A DNA stretch of 64,000 nucleotides from Thalassobacillus_A hwangdonensis (GTDB lineage: Bacteria > Bacillota > Bacilli > Bacillales > Halobacillaceae): assembly GCF_042675915.1 (NCBI RefSeq), contig NZ_JBHTKL010000006.1, positions 434,001 through 498,000 on the forward strand, given 5' to 3'. The notes under the pieces are model-generated. The model saw nothing but the letters and a program-made list of their open reading frames with translations. It ran no database searches and was not told the DNA's origin. Position 1 is the first letter of the stretch. Each line of letters starts with the position of its first letter. Shown piece after piece: positions 16,732-24,952 of the stretch. A program made the position numbers and the translations under genes.

Positions 16732-17271
16732 ATGATGATTTGGTTAGTCAGTTATGGTTTAGTGGTTAGTTTGTTGATGTTGTTCCTGTTGCTGAAAGGT
16801 AATCGACTTTTTGTGAAAAAGAAAAAAGAAATCGTAGAATTGCAAAAGCAGCTTCAAACTATAAAGAAAGAACTCATGCCCGTAAAAGCAGGTACGAGGA
16901 GGAATTTCCGTTTAGAAGTCCCACAAATCCCTTGTACGATCGAGTTCGTTGACGTGGAGGAAGAAAGCCTGAAAAGACTGACGAATAGAAAAATCACTTC
17001 ACACATTGAAGATATAAGCACATCTGGTTTAAAAATTACCTCACCATACAATTTGCCGATAAAGTCGAAGCTGAAAATAAAAGTCGTGTTTGAATTGAAC
17101 AATGAAACCTTTGAACAATTCGGACTCCTTGTCAGGAAAGAAGAGCATATCCATCAAAAGATGAACCAATACGGAGTGCAGTTCATCAATGTATCGATGA
17201 AACAGCAACAGAGTATCATCTTACAGCTAAATAAGATTCAAGCTGAGCGAAGGCAAAAAAGAATTTCTTAG
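16732..17271 (+). CDS. Membrane-anchored PilZ-domain c-di-GMP receptor
   Basis: 179 residues: an N-terminal membrane helix (residues ~3-22), a Lys-rich coiled coil (~28-50), then a PilZ domain. The two c-di-GMP binding motifs are visible: RRNFR (RxxxR type, residue ~56) and EDISTSGLKI (DxSxxG, residue ~92). GGAGGGG precedes the ATG. It shares the riboswitch leader with the EAL gene, so a c-di-GMP effector and a c-di-GMP degrading enzyme are made together. The output could be motility or exopolysaccharide control; nothing here tells which. Confidence 0.88.
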   Translation: MMIWLVSYGLVVSLLMLFLLLKGNRLFVKKKKEIVELQKQLQTIKKELMPVKAGTRRNFRLEVPQIPCTIEFVDVEEESLKRLTNRKITSHIEDISTSGLKITSPYNLPIKSKLKIKVVFELNNETFEQFGLLVRKEEHIHQKMNQYGVQFINVSMKQQQSIILQLNKIQAERRQKRIS

Positions 17272-17277
17272 CGAATA

Positions 17278-17304
17278 AAAGGTGCTTCATGAGAAGCACC
17301 TTTT
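17278..17304. terminator. Bidirectional terminator between the PilZ gene and the aldolase gene
   Basis: AAAGGTGCTTC (17278-17288) pairs with GAAGCACCTTT (17293-17303) around ATGA. T runs lie on both outer sides, fitting convergent genes. Confidence 0.88.
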
Positions 17305-18166
17305 ATTCTATTGCTTTTCCAACTGACCCGAACAACCTCATCTTTATTCTGATTGTTTCTTTCAGCTGTTCCCGCCCCAGACTTCCATATACGCTGGCAT
17401 CATATAATCCTTTATCGTTTTCCAAACAATTTCGAACAGCTTTAGAAAAAGAAAGATGATTATCTGCATTCACATTAATTTTCGCGGTTCCCAATGCAAT
17501 GGTACGCTTAATATGGTCAGCAGATAAACCTGAACTTCCATGTAAAACCAATGGAACTTTTGTTAATTGGGAAATTTCCTTCATCCCTTCAAAATCCAAT
17601 TTCGGTGCACCTCTATATATCCCATGTACAGATCCTAGGGCGGGGGCTAGACAATCAACTTGAGTTCGTTTCACCAGATCAATGCATTCTATCGGATCCG
17701 CATAAACAGGATCAGTTACCTTGTCGCTACCTTCACTGCCACCGACACTCCCTACTTCTGCCTCTACGGTAACACCATACTTACGAGCATAGGTTACCAC
17801 CTCTTTTGTCTGCCTTATATTCTCATCAAGCGGGTGATGAGAGGCATCAATCATGACAGATGTAAATCCTGCATCAATTGCTTTTATGCAATTTTCCACA
17901 CTTGAGCCATGGTCCAAATGCACAACAACCGGAACGCCTAGCTTCATTTCCTTTATCAATGCTTCTGCCAGTTTTACAGGAACGGAAAATCCTCCAAAGT
18001 AACTGACTGCATCTTCTGTAACCCCCAGTATTACCGGAGAACGCTCTTCTTTTGCCGCATTAAGAACCGCCTGCATCCATTCCAGGTTGTGAACATCAAA
18101 GTGTCCAATCCCATACCTACCATTTAATGCTTTCGTCAATATCTTTGATAATGAAACCAAAGCCAT
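17303..18166 (-). CDS. Class II fructose/tagatose-bisphosphate aldolase-family protein in the lsr operon
   Basis: 287-residue zinc-dependent class II aldolase. Zinc ligands and catalytic residues are recognisable: HLDHGSS (Asp, His), VEAEVGSVGG, LGSVHGIYRG and VLHGSSGL, with phosphate-binding NVNADNH. The ATG at 18166 follows GGGGAGGAG. It is last in the lsrACDBF operon, after a 5-bp-stem hairpin, so it probably acts on a product of phospho-AI-2 breakdown rather than in glycolysis; that is inference from position. A glycolytic or tagatose aldolase that merely shares the transcript is the alternative. Confidence 0.82.
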   Translation of the reverse strand: MALVSLSKILTKALNGRYGIGHFDVHNLEWMQAVLNAAKEERSPVILGVTEDAVSYFGGFSVPVKLAEALIKEMKLGVPVVVHLDHGSSVENCIKAIDAGFTSVMIDASHHPLDENIRQTKEVVTYARKYGVTVEAEVGSVGGSEGSDKVTDPVYADPIECIDLVKRTQVDCLAPALGSVHGIYRGAPKLDFEGMKEISQLTKVPLVLHGSSGLSADHIKRTIALGTAKINVNADNHLSFSKAVRNCLENDKGLYDASVYGSLGREQLKETIRIKMRLFGSVGKAIE

Positions 18167-18196
18167 ACTCTTTTCTCCTCCCCTTCCTACATGAAG

Positions 18197-18224
18197 GAAG
18201 CCCCTACGCATTCGTAGAAGCTTC
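18197..18224 (-). other. Intercistronic hairpin between lsrF and the aldolase gene
   Basis: Inner arms CTACG/CGTAG and outer arms GAAGC/GCTTC form a hairpin without a following T run. It may be a partial terminator or mRNA-processing barrier tuning the last gene. Confidence 0.45.
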
Positions 18225-18249
18225 TTCAAATCTATTACACTTAATTCCC

Positions 18250-19131
18250 TTATGCATTCACCAAGTCTAAGTAGTATTCATATCCATCTTCATCGGTGAA
18301 CCCTTCATGAACCACCTTCGATACCGCCTGGATCATAGCCTCCGGATGTTCGGATTGGAAGATGTTCCTTCCCATATCTACACCCGCGGCTCCACCTTGA
18401 ATCGAGTTGTAGGCAAGGGTAAGGGCATCCTTTTCCGGAACCTTCTTACCTCCTGCCACGACTAATGGTACAGGGCAGGCAGCTGCGACCTTTTCGAAAT
18501 TCTCGCAGTAGTAGGTTTTCACGATTTGCACTCCGAATTCTGCAAGCATTCGAGTAGCGAGCAAGAAGAATTTGGTTGTGCGTTCCATTTCCTTCCCGAC
18601 TGCAACGACTCCCATTGTCGGTACAGAGTATCTGAATCCAAGATTCACAGCCTTGTTCAATGCTTCTATCGTTTCCTTCTGACCATCAGCACCTATGAAT
18701 GTTTGAATAGCGATGGCGCTTGCATTCATTTTGATGGCATCTTCCATCCCTACCACCATTGATTCATGACTGAGGTCATCTTCTAAAATACTGGACCCGG
18801 AGGAAGCTCGTAGCGCAATTGCCTTATTGTACGTTGCTGGTACACTTGATCGGATAGCACCCCTGGTCCCCATCAGGCAGTCAGCATGGGGCGCGAGTCT
18901 TGGGATCAGCAAATCCAATCGCTCCAACCCGGAGGTCGGCCCCATAAAGTAACCATGATCAAAAGCCAGCATCACTGTTTTTCCGGAACTCGGATTGAAG
19001 ATCCGAGATAACCGATCCTTCATCCCCCAATCCAAATTGGAAGCCCCCTTCACATGGAATTCTCCATTGTTTGCAAATGGGGTCGATACCGCAAAATCTT
19101 TAGCGTCCTTGTTTCCAACAACGTCAGCCAA
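18250..19131 (-). CDS. lsrF: LsrF, 3-hydroxy-5-phosphonooxypentane-2,4-dione thiolase
   Basis: Final enzyme of phospho-AI-2 processing in E. coli: transfers an acetyl group from P-HPD to CoA. The 293-residue protein has a class I aldolase-type TIM barrel and matches E. coli LsrF closely as I recall it: LDWGMKDRLSRIFNP, GKTVMLAFDHGYF, MGTRGAIRS, IVKTYYCE, VVAGGKKVPE (Schiff-base Lys region) and GVDMGRNIFQS. The TTG start at 19131 is preceded by GGGAGTGG. It lies 23 bases after lsrB. Confidence 0.94.
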   Translation of the reverse strand: MADVVGNKDAKDFAVSTPFANNGEFHVKGASNLDWGMKDRLSRIFNPSSGKTVMLAFDHGYFMGPTSGLERLDLLIPRLAPHADCLMGTRGAIRSSVPATYNKAIALRASSGSSILEDDLSHESMVVGMEDAIKMNASAIAIQTFIGADGQKETIEALNKAVNLGFRYSVPTMGVVAVGKEMERTTKFFLLATRMLAEFGVQIVKTYYCENFEKVAAACPVPLVVAGGKKVPEKDALTLAYNSIQGGAAGVDMGRNIFQSEHPEAMIQAVSKVVHEGFTDEDGYEYYLDLVNA

Positions 19132-19154
19132 TATAGATCCACTCCCTTGGACTA

Positions 19155-20219
19155 TTAAAAGTTGTAATCGTTCGTATTTTCTTTCGTAAATACGATCCGT
19201 TCCGGCAGTACAATGATTCCGGAATCTTCCGCTTCGTAGTCATATCCTTGAATAGTATTCGGCTCGACTTTCACTTCACCGATTCCTGGAACATCCAAGG
19301 TGTCTCCTACTTTCAGTTCGTTACCTTGAGCTAAATGAGATGCCACATACACTGCAAGTGCTCCTTGCGTTTTCACATCCCAAAGGCCATGATTCTGAAT
19401 TGTTCCATTCTCCAAATACTGCCGCATCGAGTTAGGAGAAGCGAAACCGGTGATGATGACGTCTTCCGCAGTCAGGTTATTACTTTGAGCTGCCTGAGCC
19501 ATCGCTGGAAGTGCTGTCGAGTCCGGGCAAATGATTGCATCGATGTCAGGATATGTCTGCAAAATACTTTCAGCTATTTGCAGCGACTTTTGTTCATTCC
19601 CTTCACCAAACTGCTTCGTTACAATCTCCCAGCTAGGGTAATTCTCTTCAATGTAGGTTGTCGCGTAATCCACCCAGGAGTTCTGGTCAGGTACGGTTGG
19701 ACTTGAGTAGAACCAGGCCACTTGCTGCTCTGCTTGAGGATCATCCATTTGTTCAGCAGCCATATCAACAAGCATCTTTCCTAAAATTTCAGGTGTTCCT
19801 TGGTTAATGTACAGAGAGCGGTGGTCCGGATCGACATCAGAGTCCCATGTAACCACTTCAATTCCTGCATCCCTCGCTTTTTTCAAAGCCTGATTCAACC
19901 CATCAGAGGTGACTGAAGAAATTGCAATGGCGTCGGCTCCACTGTTGATGGCACTATTGATGATCTGTACCTGGTTTGCAACGGTACCTTCAGGTGCACC
20001 ATCATACTTCACTTTGAATCCATGCTCTTCCGCCATTTCCTGCGCGCCGTCATTCCCTGATTCAAAGAATGCATTTCCAGTCATTTTCGGAATGAATACA
20101 ACCTCTACATCTTCAGCATCCTTTGAGCCGGAAGCCTCTTCCTCAGAATTACAAGCAGCCAGCATTGCCAATAGAAGCATCATACTTAACACTAAAGTCA
20201 TAAATTTGAACTTTCTCAT
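19155..20219 (-). CDS. lsrB: LsrB, autoinducer-2 binding lipoprotein of the ABC transporter
   Basis: 354-residue lipoprotein; signal peptide ends in the lipobox LAAC (Cys ~23). It is a periplasmic-binding-protein type 1 fold that delivers R-THMF (AI-2) to LsrCD. Residues known to contact AI-2 in LsrB are all recognisable: Lys in FIPKMTGN, Asp in TWDSDV, Asp-Gln in PDQNSW, and Pro/Ala in CPDSTALPA. That supports true AI-2 binding rather than ribose-type binding. It lies five bases after lsrD. Confidence 0.92.
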   Translation of the reverse strand: MRKFKFMTLVLSMMLLLAMLAACNSEEEASGSKDAEDVEVVFIPKMTGNAFFESGNDGAQEMAEEHGFKVKYDGAPEGTVANQVQIINSAINSGADAIAISSVTSDGLNQALKKARDAGIEVVTWDSDVDPDHRSLYINQGTPEILGKMLVDMAAEQMDDPQAEQQVAWFYSSPTVPDQNSWVDYATTYIEENYPSWEIVTKQFGEGNEQKSLQIAESILQTYPDIDAIICPDSTALPAMAQAAQSNNLTAEDVIITGFASPNSMRQYLENGTIQNHGLWDVKTQGALAVYVASHLAQGNELKVGDTLDVPGIGEVKVEPNTIQGYDYEAEDSGIIVLPERIVFTKENTNDYNF

Positions 20220-20224
20220 CCTCT

Positions 20225-21229
20225 TTACCCCCCTGAAATTTTAATCGTGCTTACATACCGTTTGAGGTTCGCCTTGAATTCAGAAGATATCCCCAGGAAA
20301 GCCACAGATAAAATCAATAATAAACCAGTCGCTAAGCCGATATATTGAGTCGAAACGCCTGCCATTTGCAACCCGATCTGCAGGAAGCCTACGATCACAC
20401 TTGCTAAGGCAGTACCTACCACACCTCCTTTACCTCCGGTTATCAACGTCCCTCCCAATACGACAACAGTCAGGATCGGCATCAGATATTCGGTCCCGAA
20501 GTCAGCTCTTGAACTTCCAAGATAAGAGGTGACCATCACTCCAGCAACTCCAGCACTAAGTCCAGATAGAACATAGGTGCTTGCAATGATTCTTTTCGTA
20601 TTGATTCCTGCGTACCGGGCAGCATTCGGGTTGATCCCGGTCAAGTAGATGAACCTGCCATAAGTCGTTCGATGAAGAAGAATATATGCAATGATGAACA
20701 TCAGGAGGAATAAGATCACGGAATGCGGAATGCCTACTATGCTTCCATAGGCTATCCAGCTGAAAGCTTCAGGAAATCCGCCGATCCCTTCGTAAGCGCT
20801 TACACCAGATACTCCGACAAGCACAATGGCGACACCACTATACAGCAGCATTCCACCAAGTGTAATGACCATCGCCTGCACATGCCCATAGGCAATGAGC
20901 ACGCCATTGAGCAGCCCGCAGAGTCCCCCTACCAAAATAGCCAGCAGAAGTGCCAAACCTATATGAAGTCCCATCACTTGTGCCAGTAGTCCGCAAACGA
21001 CAGAAGTCAGTCCCACGATCGCCCCACCAGAAATATCGATGCCACCTGTGATCATGACCAAGGTGACAAAAAAGCCGATGATCGCTACCCCAACAAAATC
21101 ATTGAAACTGTTCAACAGGATTCCAACATCCCAAAACCTTGGGTTAAGAAGTCCGAAAATGACTATTTCACAGGTGAGTACCACCACTAAAGCGAGATTC
21201 CACTTTGGAAATTTACTTAAAAACTGCAT
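20225..21229 (-). CDS. lsrD: LsrD, AI-2 ABC transporter permease
   Basis: 334-residue BPD_transp_2-type permease with about nine to ten membrane helices. The family motif TGGIDISGGAIVGL lies near residue 65 and ARYAGINTKR marks the cytoplasmic loop that contacts the ATPase. The ATG at 21229 has AAAGGAGG nine bases upstream and overlaps the end of lsrC by 17 bases. Confidence 0.9.
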   Translation of the reverse strand: MQFLSKFPKWNLALVVVLTCEIVIFGLLNPRFWDVGILLNSFNDFVGVAIIGFFVTLVMITGGIDISGGAIVGLTSVVCGLLAQVMGLHIGLALLLAILVGGLCGLLNGVLIAYGHVQAMVITLGGMLLYSGVAIVLVGVSGVSAYEGIGGFPEAFSWIAYGSIVGIPHSVILFLLMFIIAYILLHRTTYGRFIYLTGINPNAARYAGINTKRIIASTYVLSGLSAGVAGVMVTSYLGSSRADFGTEYLMPILTVVVLGGTLITGGKGGVVGTALASVIVGFLQIGLQMAGVSTQYIGLATGLLLILSVAFLGISSEFKANLKRYVSTIKISGG

Positions 21230-22229
21230 TGTCTGGAACCTCCTTTCGAAGCACCCTGGCATTCAGCCGTTCCTTTTTAGCCCTACGTTCCGCTCTTCTT
21301 GTAAGCAGCGCATCACTTACTACGATGATGATCAGCAGAGATCCCGATATAGCATCGTTCCAAAATGCAGGTACTTTCACGTACACAAGCGCTGAGTTGA
21401 TTGATGTCATAATGATCGCTCCAATTGAAGCACCAATCACAGAACCTACTCCGCCACTCAATGAAACGCCTCCAAGTACCGCAGCTGCAATGACCGTCAT
21501 TTCGATACCGGCACCAGCATTCGTAGAAATGAAACCAATCTGACTTACAAAAATCAACCCTGCTAACGAAGCACACACGCCTGAGATGATGAAAGCGTAG
21601 TTCTTATATCTTGTAACCGGAATCCCGAGAAAGATCGCTCCTTCCTCATTGTCACCAATCGCTGCAAAGTACCTCCCTTTCCTACTGTAAGCAAGGTAAA
21701 GGTGCGTACAGATCAAACCTGCAATGACAATTAATACGAGGAGGTTGACCCCAAGGAAATCAACTTGGGAAATGCGTTTGAACGAAATAGGCAGGTTTTC
21801 CACCCATTGTCCATCTGTATAAATGACTTGGACCACCCTGGTGATCCCGAGCATCCCCAAAGTCATGATGAACGAAGAAATGTTCAGCTTCGTCACTCCG
21901 AATCCATTGATCAATCCAATCAGTGCACCAATCAGAATGGCAACGATAACAGCAGTAATCACACTGCCTCCATCCCGGAGAATCGTGCCGCTAACTGCTG
22001 CACTGAGCCCTAAGATTCCTCCGATTGAAATATCGATATTTCCAGTCAACAGAACGAACGTCATCCCGATTGCCAAGACGATATAGAGCAGACTGCTTTT
22101 CAAGGAGCTATGTATGTTGCCTAAGGAGAGGAAATCTACATTTACAGCTCCAATCAGAACAAAGAAGATGATCAAAAATAAGAGGGTCCTGAATTCCCGC
22201 TTCCCGATGATATTCTTAACTTTTGGCAT
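21213..22229 (-). CDS. lsrC: LsrC, AI-2 ABC transporter permease
   Basis: 338-residue permease paired with LsrD. It shows the family signature LTGNIDISIGGILGLSA and the ATPase-contact loop EEGAIFLGIPVTRYK. The ATG at 22229 follows GGAAGTGA and overlaps lsrA by 14 bases, so lsrA, lsrC and lsrD are tightly coupled. Confidence 0.9.
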   Translation of the reverse strand: MPKVKNIIGKREFRTLLFLIIFFVLIGAVNVDFLSLGNIHSSLKSSLLYIVLAIGMTFVLLTGNIDISIGGILGLSAAVSGTILRDGGSVITAVIVAILIGALIGLINGFGVTKLNISSFIMTLGMLGITRVVQVIYTDGQWVENLPISFKRISQVDFLGVNLLVLIVIAGLICTHLYLAYSRKGRYFAAIGDNEEGAIFLGIPVTRYKNYAFIISGVCASLAGLIFVSQIGFISTNAGAGIEMTVIAAAVLGGVSLSGGVGSVIGASIGAIIMTSINSALVYVKVPAFWNDAISGSLLIIIVVSDALLTRRAERRAKKERLNARVLRKEVPDNAVFK

Positions 22230-23724
22230 AAGGATCACTTCCTTCGTATGTTCCAAAAGCCACTTTCATCACATTTGCAGAGTTGACCTCATCATTACTA
22301 AGATAAGCATTGCATGTGCCTCGATAGATGCCGTACATCCGATCACTGATTCTTTCGATTTCCTCCAAGTCAGAGGAGATGAGCAGAATCGAATATCCTT
22401 GCTCCTTCAATACGGTAATGATCGAATAAATATCGCTTCTTGCAGCAGCATCGATCCCCCTTGTCGGCTCATCCATGATGATCAGTTGAGGATTTGTAGA
22501 AAGCACCCTGGCGATAACTGATTTCTGTTGATTCCCACCAGACAATGATTTGATCTCTTCTGTGAGACTACTAATCTTTATACTCAGTTTTTCGATATAA
22601 GCAGTAGCAATCTGATCTTCCTCCTTCTTGTTAGTGAAGAAGCCTTTACGCTTAATGACTTGCGCTGTAATGTTATTCCTTACAGAACTGATCGAGAAGA
22701 TCCCATGTAGAAATCGGTCCTCAGGAATATAGGCAATCCCCTTTTTCACACAGTCATCAATCGAGTGATTAGTAATCTCTTCATCATCAAAGAAAATCTG
22801 ACCGCTCTTCGTATGGTTGATTCCATAGATAGCTTCTGCAATCTCGGTCCTGCCTGCCCCAACAAGCCCAACCAGTCCGACAACCTCTCCTCTATACACA
22901 TCAAAGCTGATGTTTTCAAATCCGTCACCGCTCAGGTTCCGCACTTTGAGAAGCGGATTTTCTTCTTCGTACTTCAATAATTTCTTAGTGAAAGTATCTT
23001 TGTAAGCTTTATTTCCTTCTGGCAGTAACCCTTGGATCAGCATGTCTTTAGTGAATTCGGTCACATTACCTTCGAGTGTGATTTTCCCATCACGCAGAAT
23101 CACTGCGTGAGTGGCTATTCGAAAGATTTCATCCAACCTGTGGGTAATATAGAAGATTCCTACTTTAGCTGCTTTCAATTTCTCGATCACTTTGAATAAG
23201 GACTCTGTCTCAGAAAAAGTTAAGGCGGAGGTAGGCTCATCGAGAATCAGCACTTTCGCTTCCCGCAGAAGTCCTTTGATGATTTCAAGCTGTTGCTGCT
23301 CCGCGATAGTCAAAGAGATTGCCAGACGATTCAGATCCAGTGACCACCCCAGCTCTTCCATCAGCTTCCGCGTCTTGTCTTTGACCTCTTGCCTGCTCTG
23401 GCTCACTCCGATTGTCAGGTTCTGCTCGACTGTCATATTCGGAAACAACAAAGGTTCCTGTGGAACTAGGTAGATTCCTTTTTCATGAGCGGAGGATGGG
23501 TTGTATTTATCCAATCGCTCTCCGTTCACTTCAATCGTTCCAGCATCCGCTTTATAGACGCCGGTAAGAATCTTCATCAAGGTACTTTTCCCTGCCCCGT
23601 TGCCTCCAATGATCGAAACAACTTCCCCCTCGTTCAATTCCAATGACACACCTTTTAAAACAGCATTCCGGTTAAAGGACTTCTTGATCGCTTGAAGCTT
23701 CACCAAGTTGTTGGAAGTTCCCAT
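22216..23724 (-). CDS. lsrA: LsrA, AI-2 ABC transporter ATPase (two ABC domains)
   Basis: 502 residues with tandem ABC cassettes as in sugar and AI-2 importers. The first has Walker A GGNGAGKST, a degenerate signature (SLTIAEQQQLEI) and Walker B VLILDEPT. The second has the degenerate P-loop GLVGAGRTE, the canonical signature LSGGNQQK and Walker B LIIMDEPTRGID. Only one fully canonical set per pair is normal in this family. The ATG at 23724 (MGTSNN) is best spaced from GGGGAGG; ATG 23730 is the alternative. It is first in the minus-strand lsr operon. Confidence 0.9.
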   Translation of the reverse strand: MGTSNNLVKLQAIKKSFNRNAVLKGVSLELNEGEVVSIIGGNGAGKSTLMKILTGVYKADAGTIEVNGERLDKYNPSSAHEKGIYLVPQEPLLFPNMTVEQNLTIGVSQSRQEVKDKTRKLMEELGWSLDLNRLAISLTIAEQQQLEIIKGLLREAKVLILDEPTSALTFSETESLFKVIEKLKAAKVGIFYITHRLDEIFRIATHAVILRDGKITLEGNVTEFTKDMLIQGLLPEGNKAYKDTFTKKLLKYEEENPLLKVRNLSGDGFENISFDVYRGEVVGLVGLVGAGRTEIAEAIYGINHTKSGQIFFDDEEITNHSIDDCVKKGIAYIPEDRFLHGIFSISSVRNNITAQVIKRKGFFTNKKEEDQIATAYIEKLSIKISSLTEEIKSLSGGNQQKSVIARVLSTNPQLIIMDEPTRGIDAAARSDIYSIITVLKEQGYSILLISSDLEEIERISDRMYGIYRGTCNAYLSNDEVNSANVMKVAFGTYEGSDPYAKS

Positions 23725-23858
23725 TACCATCCTCCCCTCCTCCAATTGCAGTTGTTGTTTTCCCTGTTGAACATTTTATCGGGGACCTATCATTTATCCC
23801 TTCAGAAAAACGTTTGTGCTCTGTTTCCTGAAATCATTTTGATTTGAAAAAAACACTC

Positions 23859-23903
23859 ATTTTTTCGGTCTTTACTGCATTTTATTAAGTAATTCGAAAA
23901 AAT
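23859..23903. promoter_or_regulatory. Candidate LsrR operator in the divergent lsr intergenic region
   Basis: Inverted arms ATTTTTTCG (23859-23867) and CGAAAAAAT (23895-23903) are separated by 27 bases, in the gap between lsrA and lsrR. SorC-type regulators bind as oligomers to spaced half-sites, so this is a plausible site. AT-rich sequence makes chance matches easier. Confidence 0.35.
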
Positions 23904-24010
23904 ATCCCACTAATTTCACAGCTGTCCATTTCATGAGAAATGTGGCCCTGACATCCAACATAAGTTTCAAGGTAAATCATTTATCTACTTTCCAGAAAAG
24001 AGTGGTGCAA

Positions 24011-24928
24011 ATGACATACGAAAACGACCTGATCGTAAAGATTGCCTGGAAGTACTACAACCAGGGGCAGACTCAATCTGAAATTGGAAAGCAACTTGGA
24101 TTATCCCGGATGAAAGTCATCAAGTATCTGGAAAAAGCGAAATCAACCAACGTCATCCAGTTCAAAATCAATTTAGAAAAAATGGCCAACCTGGAATTGC
24201 AAAATAAACTCAAAGAAAAGTACGGCATCAAGGATGTCTATTTCGTTCCATCCAATAGCGGAAATACAGTGGAAAGCATTACGAAGGCAGCCGCCCAATA
24301 TATAGAAGATCGAGTCACCAGCGATACGATGATCAATATCGGCTACGGAGAAGCTGTGTCTAAAACGCTGGCACAGCTGAGTGTATCAACTAAATACAAA
24401 GTTACGTTCGTTTCCTTATCCGGCGGCGTGAAATTCTATATGCCTACAGCAATCGATACAGCTTCCGACTACTATACAAATCCAAATTACACGCACTACA
24501 TCATGCCTTCCCCGCTCATGGTTTCATCTGCTTCGTTAGCAGAGCAGATACGCCAGGAGAATACGATCCAGACGATATCAAAAATGATTCCTTATTCAAC
24601 GATGACGTTGATCGGAATCGGAGCGCTGAGTGAAAAGGCCACCTTATTCAAAGAAGGCCTCTTAAGTCTGAATGATATGGAAATCTTGAAATCAAAAGGG
24701 GCGATTGGGGATCTATTGAGCCAATTTTATGATTCAGAAGGGAATGTGCTTGATTTAAGCCTACATAAACAATTGATCAGCACAGAAATCCAGCTGCTTA
24801 AATCACTCGAGCATGTTGTCGCGGTAGCAGGAGGGCTTGAAAAGAAAGAAGCGATTGCAGGTGCACTTCACGGTGGCTACATCGATGTGCTGATCACAGA
24901 TGAACAAGTGGCCGAAAGCTTGGTCTGA
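24011..24928 (+). CDS. lsrR: LsrR, SorC-family repressor of the lsr genes
   Basis: 305 residues. An N-terminal helix-turn-helix (QGQTQSEIGKQLGLSRMKVIKYLEKAK, residues ~20-46) is followed by a sugar-phosphate-binding SorC domain with GYGEAVSKTL, VSLSGGV, IGIGAL and VAGGLEKKEAI. In enteric bacteria LsrR represses lsr until phospho-AI-2 binds. The ATG at 24011 (MTYEND) matches where SorC proteins begin; the frame is open 26 codons further upstream. The ribosome site GAGTGGTG is weak, which would keep repressor levels low. Confidence 0.9.
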   Translation: MTYENDLIVKIAWKYYNQGQTQSEIGKQLGLSRMKVIKYLEKAKSTNVIQFKINLEKMANLELQNKLKEKYGIKDVYFVPSNSGNTVESITKAAAQYIEDRVTSDTMINIGYGEAVSKTLAQLSVSTKYKVTFVSLSGGVKFYMPTAIDTASDYYTNPNYTHYIMPSPLMVSSASLAEQIRQENTIQTISKMIPYSTMTLIGIGALSEKATLFKEGLLSLNDMEILKSKGAIGDLLSQFYDSEGNVLDLSLHKQLISTEIQLLKSLEHVVAVAGGLEKKEAIAGALHGGYIDVLITDEQVAESLV

Positions 24929-24952
24929 TATATGTTAGGGGGCGAATGAAGC

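Noticed and set aside
17303..18166. Glycolytic fructose-bisphosphate aldolase as the main interpretation
   Set aside because: Its place at the end of the lsrACDBF operon makes a role in AI-2 product breakdown more likely, although the fold alone does not exclude it.
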